From NCBI RefSeq assembly GCF_904528075.1, contig NZ_LR882035.1, positions 2,480,001 through 2,544,000 of the forward strand: a DNA stretch of 64,000 nt. The letters run 5' to 3'. Shown here one piece after another: positions 26,299 through 33,777 of the stretch (positions are counted from its first letter, which is position 1; every line of letters begins with the position of its first letter). The notes beneath the pieces were generated by a model that worked only from the letters and a program-made list of their open reading frames with translations, had not been told where the DNA came from and made no database searches. The translations under genes and the position numbers were made by a program. The DNA is from Agreia sp. COWG. GTDB taxonomy: Bacteria; Actinomycetota; Actinomycetes; Actinomycetales; Microbacteriaceae.

Positions 26299-26611
26299 CA
26301 ATCACTCCCCTTGGATCGACAGCCGAATGTCTTCAGATCGCCGTCACTAGGGACTATTTGGGTTGCTTAGACTCAGGTCAGTGAGGGCGGTCACTCCGAA
26401 AGTGTGGTTAAAAAATGGGCACATCACGAGACCGCCGAATTTGGAAGACCTCGTTCTTCCGACCGGAACTAGCCCCACTAGCTCCGCCGCCAGTACCTGT
26501 TCCGTCCTGTACTGGGAACCTCAGGAGATCAAACCGGCTGAGGGGCCGCCCGACGAGGGCAGCCGCATCGCGTGCATGCCTGGCCGCGGGCGCGGAGATG
26601 AAAATAGTCGC

Positions 26612-26734
26612 GTGGAAGTCGACGACCTCGGTGACCCGAACTGTTCCTCGCGCCTTCACCCGATACAACCCCTTGTCGGTGCGTGGTGATGCGAGGACTG
26701 TCGGATAGTCGTCCGGCCCGAAGACGACGCATGA
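26612..26734 (+). pseudogene. Degenerate double-CxxC small protein, copy A
   Basis: The frame starting at GTG reads VEVDDLGDPNCSSRLHPIQP, then LVGAW-stop-CEDCRIVV and RPEDDA-stop. It aligns with the intact copy at 33606 (MEDDGLGPPNCPTCLHPM and GSWWCEAC). The first CxxC is lost (CSSR) and a TGA replaces the second Trp codon. It faces the hairpin at 26739-26766. I infer a decayed gene. Confidence 0.55.
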
Positions 26735-26738
26735 GAAC

Positions 26739-26766
26739 AGCCCCATCTATGTAAGTAGACGGGGCT
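26739..26766 (-). terminator. GTAGAC-type hairpin, copy A
   Basis: Arms AGCCCCATCTAT / GTAGACGGGGCT, loop GTAA. It lies after the stop of the minus-strand M15 peptidase gene and convergent to the small ORF at 26612. Related hairpins are at 29303 and 33750. Confidence 0.55.
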
Positions 26767-26812
26767 GCTCAAAGAGGCTCTACACGAGAACAGGCTCGCG
26801 CGACCGATTCAC

Positions 26813-27625
26813 CTAGGCCCCAAGCTTTGCAACGATCCGATCTACCTTCGCGCTTGTAAGGGCGACATTGTCAACTGTCGAGGGCCCGGCCACTCCTGCC
26901 TCTGTCCGGGGAAGCAGAAGATACTGCGAAATTGTTTGAACCGAGGCCGTCAGCGATGCGATAGCGTCCGCGTTTTGCGAGACTTTCGTTCCGACGTCCT
27001 GGAGCCGCTGCCATTGTTCGGGGGTCATATCGTCCTCTTCTGTGTATGTTCCGGAGTAGTTCCAGTGCCATGCTTCGGGCGGAGTTCGAAGCACGGTGAA
27101 ACCGAAGGTTGATGCGTTGGCCGCGAGCCAGTTGTAGTAATTGCTGCCTTCCGTCACGCGGTTTTGGTAAAAATCAACTGCCTTGCCCCACCCGTGATTC
27201 GAGTTCCCAGGGGGGCCCGCGCCACCAATGCCGTTCTCGTAGTAGTAGTTCTGTGTATCCCAGTCTCGGTACCCCTCATCCACGGGCAGATATGAACCCG
27301 TGTCTTCGCGATACCGCGTGAGCAGAGCCATAAAGGCGATTGCGCACCCCGGCTCGAGACGCATGGGATTCATGGATCTCCCGACTGGATTGACGCCGGG
27401 GTATTCGATGACGGTGAGGGCATCAAGCGGAATCCGGCCATTTGTATATCCGCCCCACGCACCATTCGCCGCCATTGCCGAGCTGGGCTTTGCAAACGCT
27501 GACGACGCGAAGGCCAACGTAAGTGCGATACCCCCACCGATCGCCGTACGTCTTGTCATACCGGCCGCCGCAGCCACCGCTGCTATTGCTTCCTGCTTAG
27601 CGTCTGGTACACGCTGATCATTCAT
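26813..27625 (-). CDS. Secreted M15-family D-Ala-D-Ala carboxypeptidase/endolysin-like protein
   Basis: A ~270-residue protein with an N-terminal export signal containing twin arginines (MTRRTAIGGGIALTLAFASS, ~residues 22-41). The VanY/M15 zinc site is recognisable as SNHGWGKAVDF (His and Asp ligands) and EAWHWNY (final His). A C-terminal coiled-coil-like tail follows (VGTKVSQNADAIASLTASVQ). It cleaves peptidoglycan stem peptides; similar enzymes serve as phage or mobile-element endolysins. The start MNDQRVPDAK is preferred, but the ribosome-binding site is weak and a start at 27661 is possible. Confidence 0.82.
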   Translation of the reverse strand: MNDQRVPDAKQEAIAAVAAAAGMTRRTAIGGGIALTLAFASSAFAKPSSAMAANGAWGGYTNGRIPLDALTVIEYPGVNPVGRSMNPMRLEPGCAIAFMALLTRYREDTGSYLPVDEGYRDWDTQNYYYENGIGGAGPPGNSNHGWGKAVDFYQNRVTEGSNYYNWLAANASTFGFTVLRTPPEAWHWNYSGTYTEEDDMTPEQWQRLQDVGTKVSQNADAIASLTASVQTISQYLLLPRTEAGVAGPSTVDNVALTSAKVDRIVAKLGA

Positions 27626-27974
27626 GGAAATCGATTCGCATTTCTCCACTAAACCGGCCACGGCGCTGTGTTGCCAGTCGTCTCAAATGCCGTCTAGACA
27701 AGAGAATCCATGACGGCCACTCTGGTGGGTTAAGTAGTCCCTATGTGCCTCGGTGCGCACTTAACGTCAGTGTGAAGCCAGTGAGATCCGCACGGGAAGA
27801 CGTCGCCTGTCGGCCGGGATGCTCCCGAACGATTGGAGCACCCGTGGCCGCCTGGCACCCAGGGACCACCCTCGAACCTGCCGAGTGGTTCTTGTGTCCC
27901 GTTAAAACAGAACCCCCAACAGCGGTGATTCGCCGGCTCTGTAGACGATCGCGAGACGGCCAGTCCGAAAAAGT

Positions 27975-28572
27975 GTGGTTCCGCATCGTCACATGGGCGT
28001 CAGCTGGGGCGAGGCTACCGGGGCCCGCGTCCGCAACTCTCGACCGAGCCCGCCGCCTCATCACGATCGAAGAGAACGCGGTCGGCGTCGGCTCGCACGT
28101 CGTGGTGGGCACGACGAACACCGACAAGGTGCGGGCGGTGCCGTACCCGGCGTTTCTGTCAGTCCCGCTGGCGCCTCAGTGCGAGGGCAAGACCACGATG
28201 CTCTCGTGTTCGGAGATGGCATCGTGCACCAGGCGCACCCCGATGACCGGCGGGGATGGTTCATTCCCGCTGTCCGCAGCGCGCAGCTCGTCGACAAGAC
28301 CTTCCAGCGCGTCACGATCCACGACATGCGACATGCGACATACGGCCGCGAGCCTCGCGGCGTCAGCCGGCGGGAACGTGAAGGTACTGCAGAACATGCT
28401 CGGTCACGCCTCCGCAGCGATGACCCTCGACATCTACTCAGATGTGTTCGATGAAGTCCTGGAGGCCATTGGAGTGGCTCTCGATGAGGCACGTAGGCGC
28501 GCACTTGTGGGCCAACCAACTGGAGCCGGAAAGACGAAACCCCCTGCTTCCCAGCGTTTACAGGGGGTCTGA
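27975..28572 (+). pseudogene. Tyrosine-recombinase integrase remnant with three frameshifts
   Basis: Fragments of a phage-type integrase C-terminal domain are spread over two frames: GVSWGEATGARVR, then RARRLITIEENAVGVGSH, then VFGDGIVHQAHPDDRRGWF and VTIHDMRH, then HTAASLAASAGGNVKVLQ, MLGHASAAMTLDIYSDVF. The box II Arg (HDMRHTA) and the HxxR/GH region are recognisable; the last shift comes from a tandem duplication of the heptamer GCGACAT near 28330. The tail ends two bases before the right repeat at 28574, as expected for an integrase next to its attachment site. Inactive. Confidence 0.85.
28539..28568 (-). terminator. Hairpin at the end of the integrase remnant
   Basis: ACCCCCTG / CAGGGGGT with a 14-base loop; on the minus strand it is followed by TTTCG. 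It parallels the terminator next to the left repeat. Confidence 0.45.
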
Positions 28573-28601
28573 TCGTGGCGGTACCGGTGGGATTTGAACT
28601 C
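28561..28601. repeat. Right copy of 41-bp direct repeat, candidate attachment site
   Basis: Partner of 26258-26298, same orientation, 2303 bases apart. It adjoins the 3' end of the integrase remnant. The two would delimit a small decayed integrated element holding the M15 gene and the integrase. Confidence 0.5.
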
Positions 28602-29165
28602 ATTATTTGCGTCGGGCATGAGCGCCGAAGCGATCAAAATCCACGTCATTTCGGTCTTTTTCGATGACAAGAGTTCGTTAGAAAAACTACGAGAAACCAC
28701 GAGTTGTGGGGTTTTTGTGGGGTACTACGAAGAACCAAACGGACAACGATTGTCGGCCCCCGCCCCACAGGGACTCGAACTCCAATTCCATCCCAACGGA
28801 TACTTGGCCATTCCCACAGAGCCCCAATTTCTAGTCATATTTGAATCATCTAGATGACTCTGGAGCACACCCGATTTCATCGGATTGTGTCCATTTTGTG
28901 CCCACTTCTCAGTAAGTGGTGGCTATCAGGAGACGTGCTGCCCGTCAGCGGTTGCCCTGATCGCCCCGTCGGAATCAGTGATCAAACCTCCGATGCGACT
29001 GCAGCTTCCTCCCGCACCGCCAAGCTCGAGCACGATGAGTTCCCTCCGTCACGGAAAATAATCGTTGAGACAGGACTTGGTGTCCCGTCAGCGATAGGCG
29101 ACGTGAACTCGAGTCAAGCGCGCGCTCGCGTTGCCCTCGTTGCGCAGTAGACGCCTGCAGCTCCG
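28602..29165. other. Intergenic, no convincing gene
   Basis: Two open frames on the + strand (28594-28857 and 28854-29150) lack ribosome-binding sites, family motifs and normal codon bias. A second tRNA-3'-like string, GGACTCGAACTCCAAT, is at 28771-28786 and shares GAACTCCAAT with the left repeat. I could not fold a tRNA from it. Confidence 0.4.
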
Positions 29166-29293
29166 GTGAGCGATGACCTCAGTGACGGCGTCGCGCCGAA
29201 CTGCCCGTCGTGCTTCTACCCTTGGAACCCCGTGTCGGTGCCTGGTGGCGTGCGGCCTGCCAAGTCACCGTCGACCTCTCGACTACCGCCTAA
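29166..29293 (+). pseudogene. Degenerate double-CxxC small protein, copy B
   Basis: Starts GTG, reads MSDDLSDGVAPNCPSCFYP in frame, then after a frameshift near 29225-29235 continues as VGAWWRAACQVTVD and stops at TAA 29291. Aligns with copies at 26612 and 33606. The second CxxC is partly lost (RAAC). It faces the terminator at 29303-29327. Confidence 0.55.
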
Positions 29294-29302
29294 CGAAGAA
29301 AA

Positions 29303-29327
29303 CCCCGTCTACCGGAGTAGACAGGGG
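29303..29327 (-). terminator. Terminator of the toxin-antitoxin-chaperone operon (GTAGAC-type hairpin, copy B)
   Basis: CCCCGTCTAC-CGGA-GTAGACAGGGG (one bulged A), followed on the minus strand by TTTTCTT. Lies 25 bases past the stop of the SecB-like gene. Confidence 0.75.
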
Positions 29328-29351
29328 CAAGTCACACACTTATTACTCCGG

Positions 29352-29876
29352 CTAGCCGTTGGCCTTCTCCGACCGCACGTCTCCAAACGCCTCCTGGACC
29401 TGTTCTTCGCTCATTACCTCGCCGAGCTCGAACTCGCCCTGGCGGATAATTGACATCACTGGAGCCGGCAAGCCGAGTCTCGTCGCAGATCCGTAGACAG
29501 ATGCGCGAATGAAGGGGTAGATCGCCATAAAGGCCACTCTGGAAGCGAACTCTCGTCGCAGCGTCTCCTCCGTGGAGACTGGCTCCTGAGTGACATAGAC
29601 GATCTCGATGTCCGCAGCGTACTCAGCGGGTTCGTCCGTGAAGACGGCACGGAATCTAAATCGATATGTGGTGTTTTCCTCGACCATCATGCCGAGAGAG
29701 TTGTTAGTGAAAGGAAACTCGAGATTTTCCTTTTCCTCATCGGTCCAGAGGACTCGACGCGATCTCTCTTCGTGGACAATTACATTATCGAGTTCAACCA
29801 GATTGACAAACTCGACAATGTCGGTGACGCTCCGGGGGTCACTTTCAGCAGGCAAGAGCGAAATCCACCTGTGCAC
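29352..29876 (-). CDS. SecB-like chaperone of a toxin-antitoxin-chaperone module
   Basis: A 174-residue SecB-fold protein. The C-terminal half has the SecB-like signature: ASRVAFMAIYPFIRASVYGS followed by RLGLPAPVMSIIR, matching the pattern of the Mycobacterium tuberculosis Rv1957 chaperone (ALWPYIR...RLALPPLTLEIL). In that system the chaperone protects the unstable HigA antitoxin. Here it is the third gene after a HigB-like toxin and HigA-like antitoxin, the same order as Rv1955-Rv1956-Rv1957. The GTG start overlaps the antitoxin gene by 32 bases. Assignment from motif plus synteny. Confidence 0.82.
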   Translation of the reverse strand: MHRWISLLPAESDPRSVTDIVEFVNLVELDNVIVHEERSRRVLWTDEEKENLEFPFTNNSLGMMVEENTTYRFRFRAVFTDEPAEYAADIEIVYVTQEPVSTEETLRREFASRVAFMAIYPFIRASVYGSATRLGLPAPVMSIIRQGEFELGEVMSEEQVQEAFGDVRSEKANG

Positions 29877-30264
29877 TGATGGAGTAGTTGGCGCGTTTGC
29901 TGCTGGGAGTTGAGTATGAGTGAAGCATCACTACCGCTACGGAATTCGTCGATGCGCTCCAGTCAACGAGATGTGAGAGCTGACCATTGTCGGGTGCCAC
30001 TTGGTGTGTGACAATCGCACCGATGGCGTGCGCGTAACGACGAATGGTTGAAAGTTTTGGGTCCCCGTCGTAGCGCTCGAATGAAGCAATGGTGGGCTGG
30101 GAGAGTCCCAGTTTGTCAGCGACATCCTGCTGCGACATTTTGCGCAGCTTACGGGTGCGCACGAGCCCGGCAAGAAGGCGGTAGTCCGCCTTCGCGAGTT
30201 CCGCAGCACGTTTCTGACTGGCGGTTTGTTTGGCCGGGAACAAAAGATCGGTCAATTTGGACAT
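29845..30264 (-). CDS. HigA-like antitoxin with XRE helix-turn-helix
   Basis: A 139-residue protein. Residues ~20-90 carry the HigA/XRE domain (TRKLRKMSQQDVADKLGLSQ, then PTIASFERYDGDPKLSTIRR). About 40 C-terminal residues beyond it (SVAVVMLHSYSTPSSKRANY) correspond in place to the chaperone-addiction tail known from Rv1956. It should bind and neutralise the upstream toxin and repress the operon. The ATG at 30264 is chosen over an upstream extension because it begins MSKLTDLLFP just after the toxin stop (34-base gap). Confidence 0.85.
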   Translation of the reverse strand: MSKLTDLLFPAKQTASQKRAAELAKADYRLLAGLVRTRKLRKMSQQDVADKLGLSQPTIASFERYDGDPKLSTIRRYAHAIGAIVTHQVAPDNGQLSHLVDWSASTNSVAVVMLHSYSTPSSKRANYSISAQVDFALAC

Positions 30265-30298
30265 AGACGGGAGTCTATATCCAAATACTGAACAGACG

Positions 30299-30700
30299 CT
30301 ACGGGGTCCAGCTCTTGCGTTCGCCGGCCCTGTACCGCATGAACGCAAAACTGATCCGCTGATCCTGTAGCGCATCCGTTTGTCGTCTACTCGGTGTGAT
30401 TCGCTTCACGTGCATGTGCAGATTGACTAATGAATCGGGTAGCACTGACGGTTCTCCGTGGTACTGCCGAAGAAGCGTTCCTAGCTCGTTCCAGCGAAGT
30501 TCCCAGAGGTCAGGATCAAGCCTCACTGGCTTCAACTGCTCCCCGTCGCCATCCTCGATTTCTCCTAGAGCGGCGAGCTCCCGAAGCCCCTGAATACGAC
30601 CAATTACAAGCTCTTGGTCTACCTCGCTCAACGAGAGTAGCCATCTCAGCACTGCCAGTTCTTCTGGACTCTCATCGTCTTGGTACTCAAGCCAACGCAT
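30299..30700 (-). CDS. HigB/RelE-like toxin
   Basis: A 133-residue protein starting MRWLEYQDDESPEEL. The RelE/HigB core is visible in LKPVRLDPDLWELRWNELG, then LLRQYHGEPSV and VKRITPSRRQ; the ELRW-x-RxxY pattern matches Rv1955-type HigB. Known family role: ribosome-dependent mRNA cleavage in response to stress. It is the first gene of the three-gene operon. The ribosome-binding site before ATG 30700 is weak, which is common for toxins. A longer extension to 30862 is possible but its residues do not look native. Confidence 0.82.
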   Translation of the reverse strand: MRWLEYQDDESPEELAVLRWLLSLSEVDQELVIGRIQGLRELAALGEIEDGDGEQLKPVRLDPDLWELRWNELGTLLRQYHGEPSVLPDSLVNLHMHVKRITPSRRQTDALQDQRISFAFMRYRAGERKSWTP

Positions 30701-30982
30701 GGGCTCGTCGCGTGGCACAGAACACCGCGAGGTTCTGCCCTTCGTCAATGCGCCTCGCTTCTCTGAGAATTCCCCAATGCTACATGCCACCTCCGACACC
30801 GGTTCCGGAGCAGCAGCATGTGGTTTGGAGAGAACACCGAGGTTCGTTGAACAAACCCACAACCCATACGTGAGGCTTGGAATGGAGCGGTACCCGTGCC
30901 ACGAACAACGTCCGCAGTGCCAGAGAAGTTGCGACGCAGGAATGAATATGGTGTCGATGTCGGGCTTGCGACGAACTGACGT
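30701..30982. other. Upstream region of the toxin operon, no gene called
   Basis: Presumably holds the operon promoter and HigA operators. I see no strong palindrome. Open frames on both strands here lack family features. Confidence 0.4.
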
Positions 30983-31078
30983 CTACGAAACCGCATCAGC
31001 GATTGCGAAAATCCAAGCGATCAGGCCCACAACGGCGGACACCGCGACTAGCCAAGCGGCGAGACCCCAGTGTCGAGG

Positions 31079-31210
31079 CTAGTAAGCAGCCCCCTCGTGT
31101 GTCTTGGCCCATTCCTTCTGGATCTGGATCGCCGCGATGAGTCCCCCAACCGTCGCGACAAAGAAGCTGATTAGGGCCGAGATAAGCGCCAGTTGAGAGA
31201 TTTCGATCAT
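31079..31210 (-). CDS. Small membrane protein (43 aa), amber-separated from a second membrane segment
   Basis: ATG at 31210 reads MIEISQLALISALISFFVAT, then VGGLIAAIQIQKEWAKTH to GAAY-TAG: one membrane helix. The same frame continues after TAG for 32 codons, PRHWGLAAWLVAVSAVVGLI then AWIFAIADAVS, stopping at 30983, a second helix. Either a nonsense mutation split a two-helix protein or the stop is read through. Holin-like size; function unknown. Confidence 0.5.
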   Translation of the reverse strand: MIEISQLALISALISFFVATVGGLIAAIQIQKEWAKTHEGAAY

Positions 31211-31459
31211 GTGGTCAACCTAACGGCGGAGCGACTTCTGTGATTGGACTCGTAGTCCCAATCTCGAATCACGAGTCATCTGCGCGGGCCTCGTCCGCAG
31301 CACTTCCGTCACGGCGCACCAGGCCTGCGGGGCGTTCCTGGAACCTGAATCGATATCGGATTTTCGGCCCTCGCCCTCCGCATACGAGCAAAACCACACT
31401 GGGTAAGTCGTCGTGCTGACGGCTCACCCAGTGAGGCCTGCTCACGGAGCCTCGCGGCG

Positions 31460-31789
31460 TTAGCGGTTCTCCCAGCCGCCGTAGCCCAGATTCCATTCAC
31501 CGATGCCGCACTTGGCCACCGACGGAGTCCCCGCGTTCGCCCAACTGCCTACACGGTTGAAGGTGTAGCCCAAAGAGATGACGGACTTGCAGGCCACCCA
31601 GGCTCGAACCTGGCCGGTACCTGAGCCGCACACCGCCCGATAGGCCCCATCCGAGGCCATGCCACCCGAACATGAGCCGAGCGCATTGGCTGGCCCTGCG
31701 CCAGCGAGAGATAGGCCTCCGAGGACCACCACTGTCGCGAGAAGAGCGGAGAGGCGGGATCGCCGGCTTCGCTTGAGGGTTTCATTCAT
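31460..31789 (-). CDS. Small secreted cysteine-containing protein
   Basis: A 109-residue precursor. The signal peptide is clear (RSRRSRLSALLATVVVLGGL, cleavage near GPANALG). The ~70-residue mature part is Gly/Ser/Ala/Trp-rich with four cysteines (GSCSGG, AVCGSG, VACKSV, AKCGIG) and ends WNLGYGGWENR. An AAAGGAG ribosome-binding site precedes the ATG. It is flanked by mobile-element genes. The cysteine spacing and size would fit a disulfide-stabilised peptide such as a bacteriocin, but no family is recognised. Confidence 0.72.
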   Translation of the reverse strand: MNETLKRSRRSRLSALLATVVVLGGLSLAGAGPANALGSCSGGMASDGAYRAVCGSGTGQVRAWVACKSVISLGYTFNRVGSWANAGTPSVAKCGIGEWNLGYGGWENR

Positions 31790-31906
31790 CAGAACTCCTT
31801 TGGGATTAGGTGCCGAAAATCCGTGACCAAGAGCTTTGATCGCGGCTAACTCATTGGTATCCCAGGCGATATGTTGTGGGGAGTTCACTCCCATTCGGAG
31901 GCCCAG

Positions 31907-32602
31907 ATGCCGCGACCAACCCCGCCCCCCGGCCCCGCTCACACGCCAAAGCAGCAGTTCGGCCAGGAGCTGCGCTACCGACGAGAAAGAGCCGGTCTCA
32001 CAGCCGAGCAACTTGCTCGGGCAGTCAACCGCGACAGACGCACGATCACGAGCGCTGAGCAAGGCCGAGACCTTCCGTCCGAGGCGATCGTCTACGCACT
32101 CGAGCAGCTTCTGCACGGCGAAGGTCTTCTCCTCTCGTACTACGAAGCAGTCGTGATGGCGAAGCGCCGCGAGAAACTCCACATGGATGAAGTGCACAAC
32201 GGAGTTTCGCCTGACGCGTTGAACGAGGATGCCTCCGAGTTCCTTCGCGAAACTGTGCCTGACGGAACGATTATGTTGCCCGGCCAGCGTTTCGACAAGA
32301 CATGGACCATTCGCAATGTCGGCACCGTGCCGTGGAACGAGAGGCGCCTGTCTCGGATGGGTATCGCGGCCGGACCGGGCTTGATCACGACGCCGGCATT
32401 CATGGAGATCCCCACCACGCAACCAGGGGAAGAGATCACACTAGTTATCCCGTGCATCGCCCACATCATCCAAGGAACCAGCATCGCCTCCTTCAAAATG
32501 ACCGACGCACAGAAGAAGCTCTATTTTCCATACTCCCGGTACACCATCGGTCTGGCGGTGCAGGTCACCGTCGTCGAACGTTTGCAACGCGACGGCCAAT
32601 AG
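31907..32602 (+). CDS. XRE-family protein with C-terminal NBR1-Ig-like domain
   Basis: A 231-residue protein. After a Pro-rich start, residues ~12-75 form an XRE helix-turn-helix (FGQELRYRRERAGLTAEQLA, RAVNRDRRTITSAEQG). Residues ~110-230 show the NBR1/FW-like Ig pattern: PDGTIMLPGQRFDKTWTIRN, VGTVPWNERRLSRMG, TQPGEEITLVIPC, KLYFPYSRYTIGLAVQVTVV. In bacteria this pairing is recurrent in Actinobacteria, of unknown role. GGAGG lies before ATG 31907. It is divergent from the secreted peptide gene (31789) and could regulate it, which is inference. Confidence 0.8.
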   Translation: MPRPTPPPGPAHTPKQQFGQELRYRRERAGLTAEQLARAVNRDRRTITSAEQGRDLPSEAIVYALEQLLHGEGLLLSYYEAVVMAKRREKLHMDEVHNGVSPDALNEDASEFLRETVPDGTIMLPGQRFDKTWTIRNVGTVPWNERRLSRMGIAAGPGLITTPAFMEIPTTQPGEEITLVIPCIAHIIQGTSIASFKMTDAQKKLYFPYSRYTIGLAVQVTVVERLQRDGQ

Positions 32603-32860
32603 AACGAAAATCGACCCTGGCTCACGGCCTGAGAACATCGGCAAGTTGTCGAAGCCCCATAGTTGGACCCTGTTGTGGCAAGGATTCCGTTCCGGATGCT
32701 GGAGCTGAGCCACTCGGGCAAGGAGGCGCCGCCTAGCCTCGACCTCCATAGGGTTCCCTCGTAGCGGCAAGGTTGAAGCATCGCCGCACCTGGCGATAAG
32801 CGAGTTCGTGCGGGATTTCTACGTTCGGATAGGGTTTCCCCACAATCAAAGGGGAATGTT

Positions 32861-33526
32861 ATGAGCACCACGGCACCAGGCTGGTACGACGATGGTTCGG
32901 GCAAGAACAGGTGGTGGGATGGGAACGCTTGGACCGAGAACGTCCAGGAAGCCGCCGCAGCGGTGACAGTGTCGGCGCGTGATGCGAAGCTCGCGGCTCT
33001 GCAGGCTCAGCCTGGGACGGTGTGGTCTGCCATCGGGAAGCCTATGTCGGGTATCGGTGCTGGGCGGTACCGGCTGACAGAAGACATTCTGTTCTTCGAG
33101 AAGGGGGCGATCTCCACGAAGGCGCAGCAGATTCACGCGAACGAGATCCACGACGTCGATGGGTCACAGACGATGACGCAGAAGGCCCGAGGCGTTGGAA
33201 CGATCAAGCTGCACGCGATCCGCCCGTCCGGCACTGAGGTGGTTTTGCTGGAGGACGTCGAGAACTTCCGCGACGGGGTGACACAGATCAACCGGATCGC
33301 CCACGAAGCCAGGATGCGGCACCAGCAGCGATCTCAGACGCAATACGTGAACCACAACGGATCGGCCTACGCCCCCGGAGCAATCCCAGTACCTTCGCCT
33401 GCTCCAGCGGGCCCGGCCGGCGTCGACCTGAATAGCGAGATCGCGAAGCTCGCGGCCTACCACCAGCAGGGCATCCTTTCTGACGAGGAGTTCACCGCTG
33501 GGAAAAGAAAACTGCTCGGCATCTGA
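32861..33526 (+). CDS. DUF2510 / PH-like / SHOCT three-domain protein
   Basis: A 221-residue soluble protein. Residues 5-28 are a DUF2510 motif (PGWYDDGSGKNRWWDGNAWT). Residues ~55-150 look like a bacterial PH domain (GRYRLTEDILFFEKGAISTK, VGTIKLHAIRPSGTEVVLLE). The last ~35 residues form a SHOCT helix pair (IAKLAAYHQQGILSDEEFTA). Domain set is common in actinobacterial and phage accessory proteins; DUF2510 is thought to mediate membrane association. AAAGGGG is upstream of the ATG. Function unknown. Confidence 0.85.
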   Translation: MSTTAPGWYDDGSGKNRWWDGNAWTENVQEAAAAVTVSARDAKLAALQAQPGTVWSAIGKPMSGIGAGRYRLTEDILFFEKGAISTKAQQIHANEIHDVDGSQTMTQKARGVGTIKLHAIRPSGTEVVLLEDVENFRDGVTQINRIAHEARMRHQQRSQTQYVNHNGSAYAPGAIPVPSPAPAGPAGVDLNSEIAKLAAYHQQGILSDEEFTAGKRKLLGI

Positions 33527-33605
33527 CTCGTCGTTCCTCATTCGTCTTTAGGTTGCGCTCGAGGAGACGTTTTCAAGCTGTCCTGTCCGGTGCCAGGATG
33601 CATGC

Positions 33606-33743
33606 ATGGAAGACGACGGTCTCGGTCCCCCAAACTGCCCCACTTGCCTGCACCCCATGGAGGCGTGCATAGGTTCGTGGTGGTGTGAGGCGTGCGGAGT
33701 CGCCGTCCGGAGTCGCCGTGCGGCCGGAAGACACCGCATATGA
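33606..33743 (+). CDS. Small double-CxxC zinc-ribbon protein, intact copy C
   Basis: A 45-residue ORF, MEDDGLGPPNCPTCLHPMEA continuing CIGSWWCEACGVAVRS and ending GRHRI. Two CxxC knuckles 16 residues apart suit a zinc ribbon. AGGATG lies before the ATG. Two decayed relatives occur at 26612 and 29166, each facing a similar hairpin, so this is the surviving member of a repeated unit. Function unknown. Confidence 0.65.
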   Translation: MEDDGLGPPNCPTCLHPMEACIGSWWCEACGVAVRSRRAAGRHRI

Positions 33744-33749
33744 AAAAAT

Positions 33750-33777
33750 GGCCCCGCCTACCGAAGTAGATGGGTCC
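33750..33777 (-). terminator. GTAGAC-type hairpin, copy C
   Basis: Imperfect arms GGCCCCGCCTAC / GTAGATGGGTCC with loop CGAA; on the minus strand it is followed by ATTTTTTC. It is the third member of the hairpin set at 26739 and 29303. Confidence 0.55.

Larger units (their letters stand above)
26118..26611. other. Intergenic stretch with terminator and repeat, no gene
   Basis: From the sigma start to the degenerate small ORF at 26612 I see the probable sigma promoter region, the hairpin at 26229-26265 and the direct repeat at 26258-26298. An open frame on the minus strand (26408-26746) has no family features and runs across a terminator hairpin; I do not call it. Confidence 0.5.

Noticed and set aside
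26280..26360. Possible complete tRNA or tmRNA on the minus strand
   Set aside because: A 3' end-like sequence and terminator are there, but D-arm and anticodon arm are missing and no tmRNA 5' end (GGGGC..TTTCGAC) is found within 400 bases.
28763..28830. Possible tRNA on the minus strand (string with GTTCGAGTCC)
   Set aside because: A T-loop-like string is present but acceptor and anticodon stems cannot be paired, so I do not call a tRNA.
28594..29150. Two small + strand ORFs after the integrase remnant
   Set aside because: No ribosome-binding site, no family, atypical codon use.
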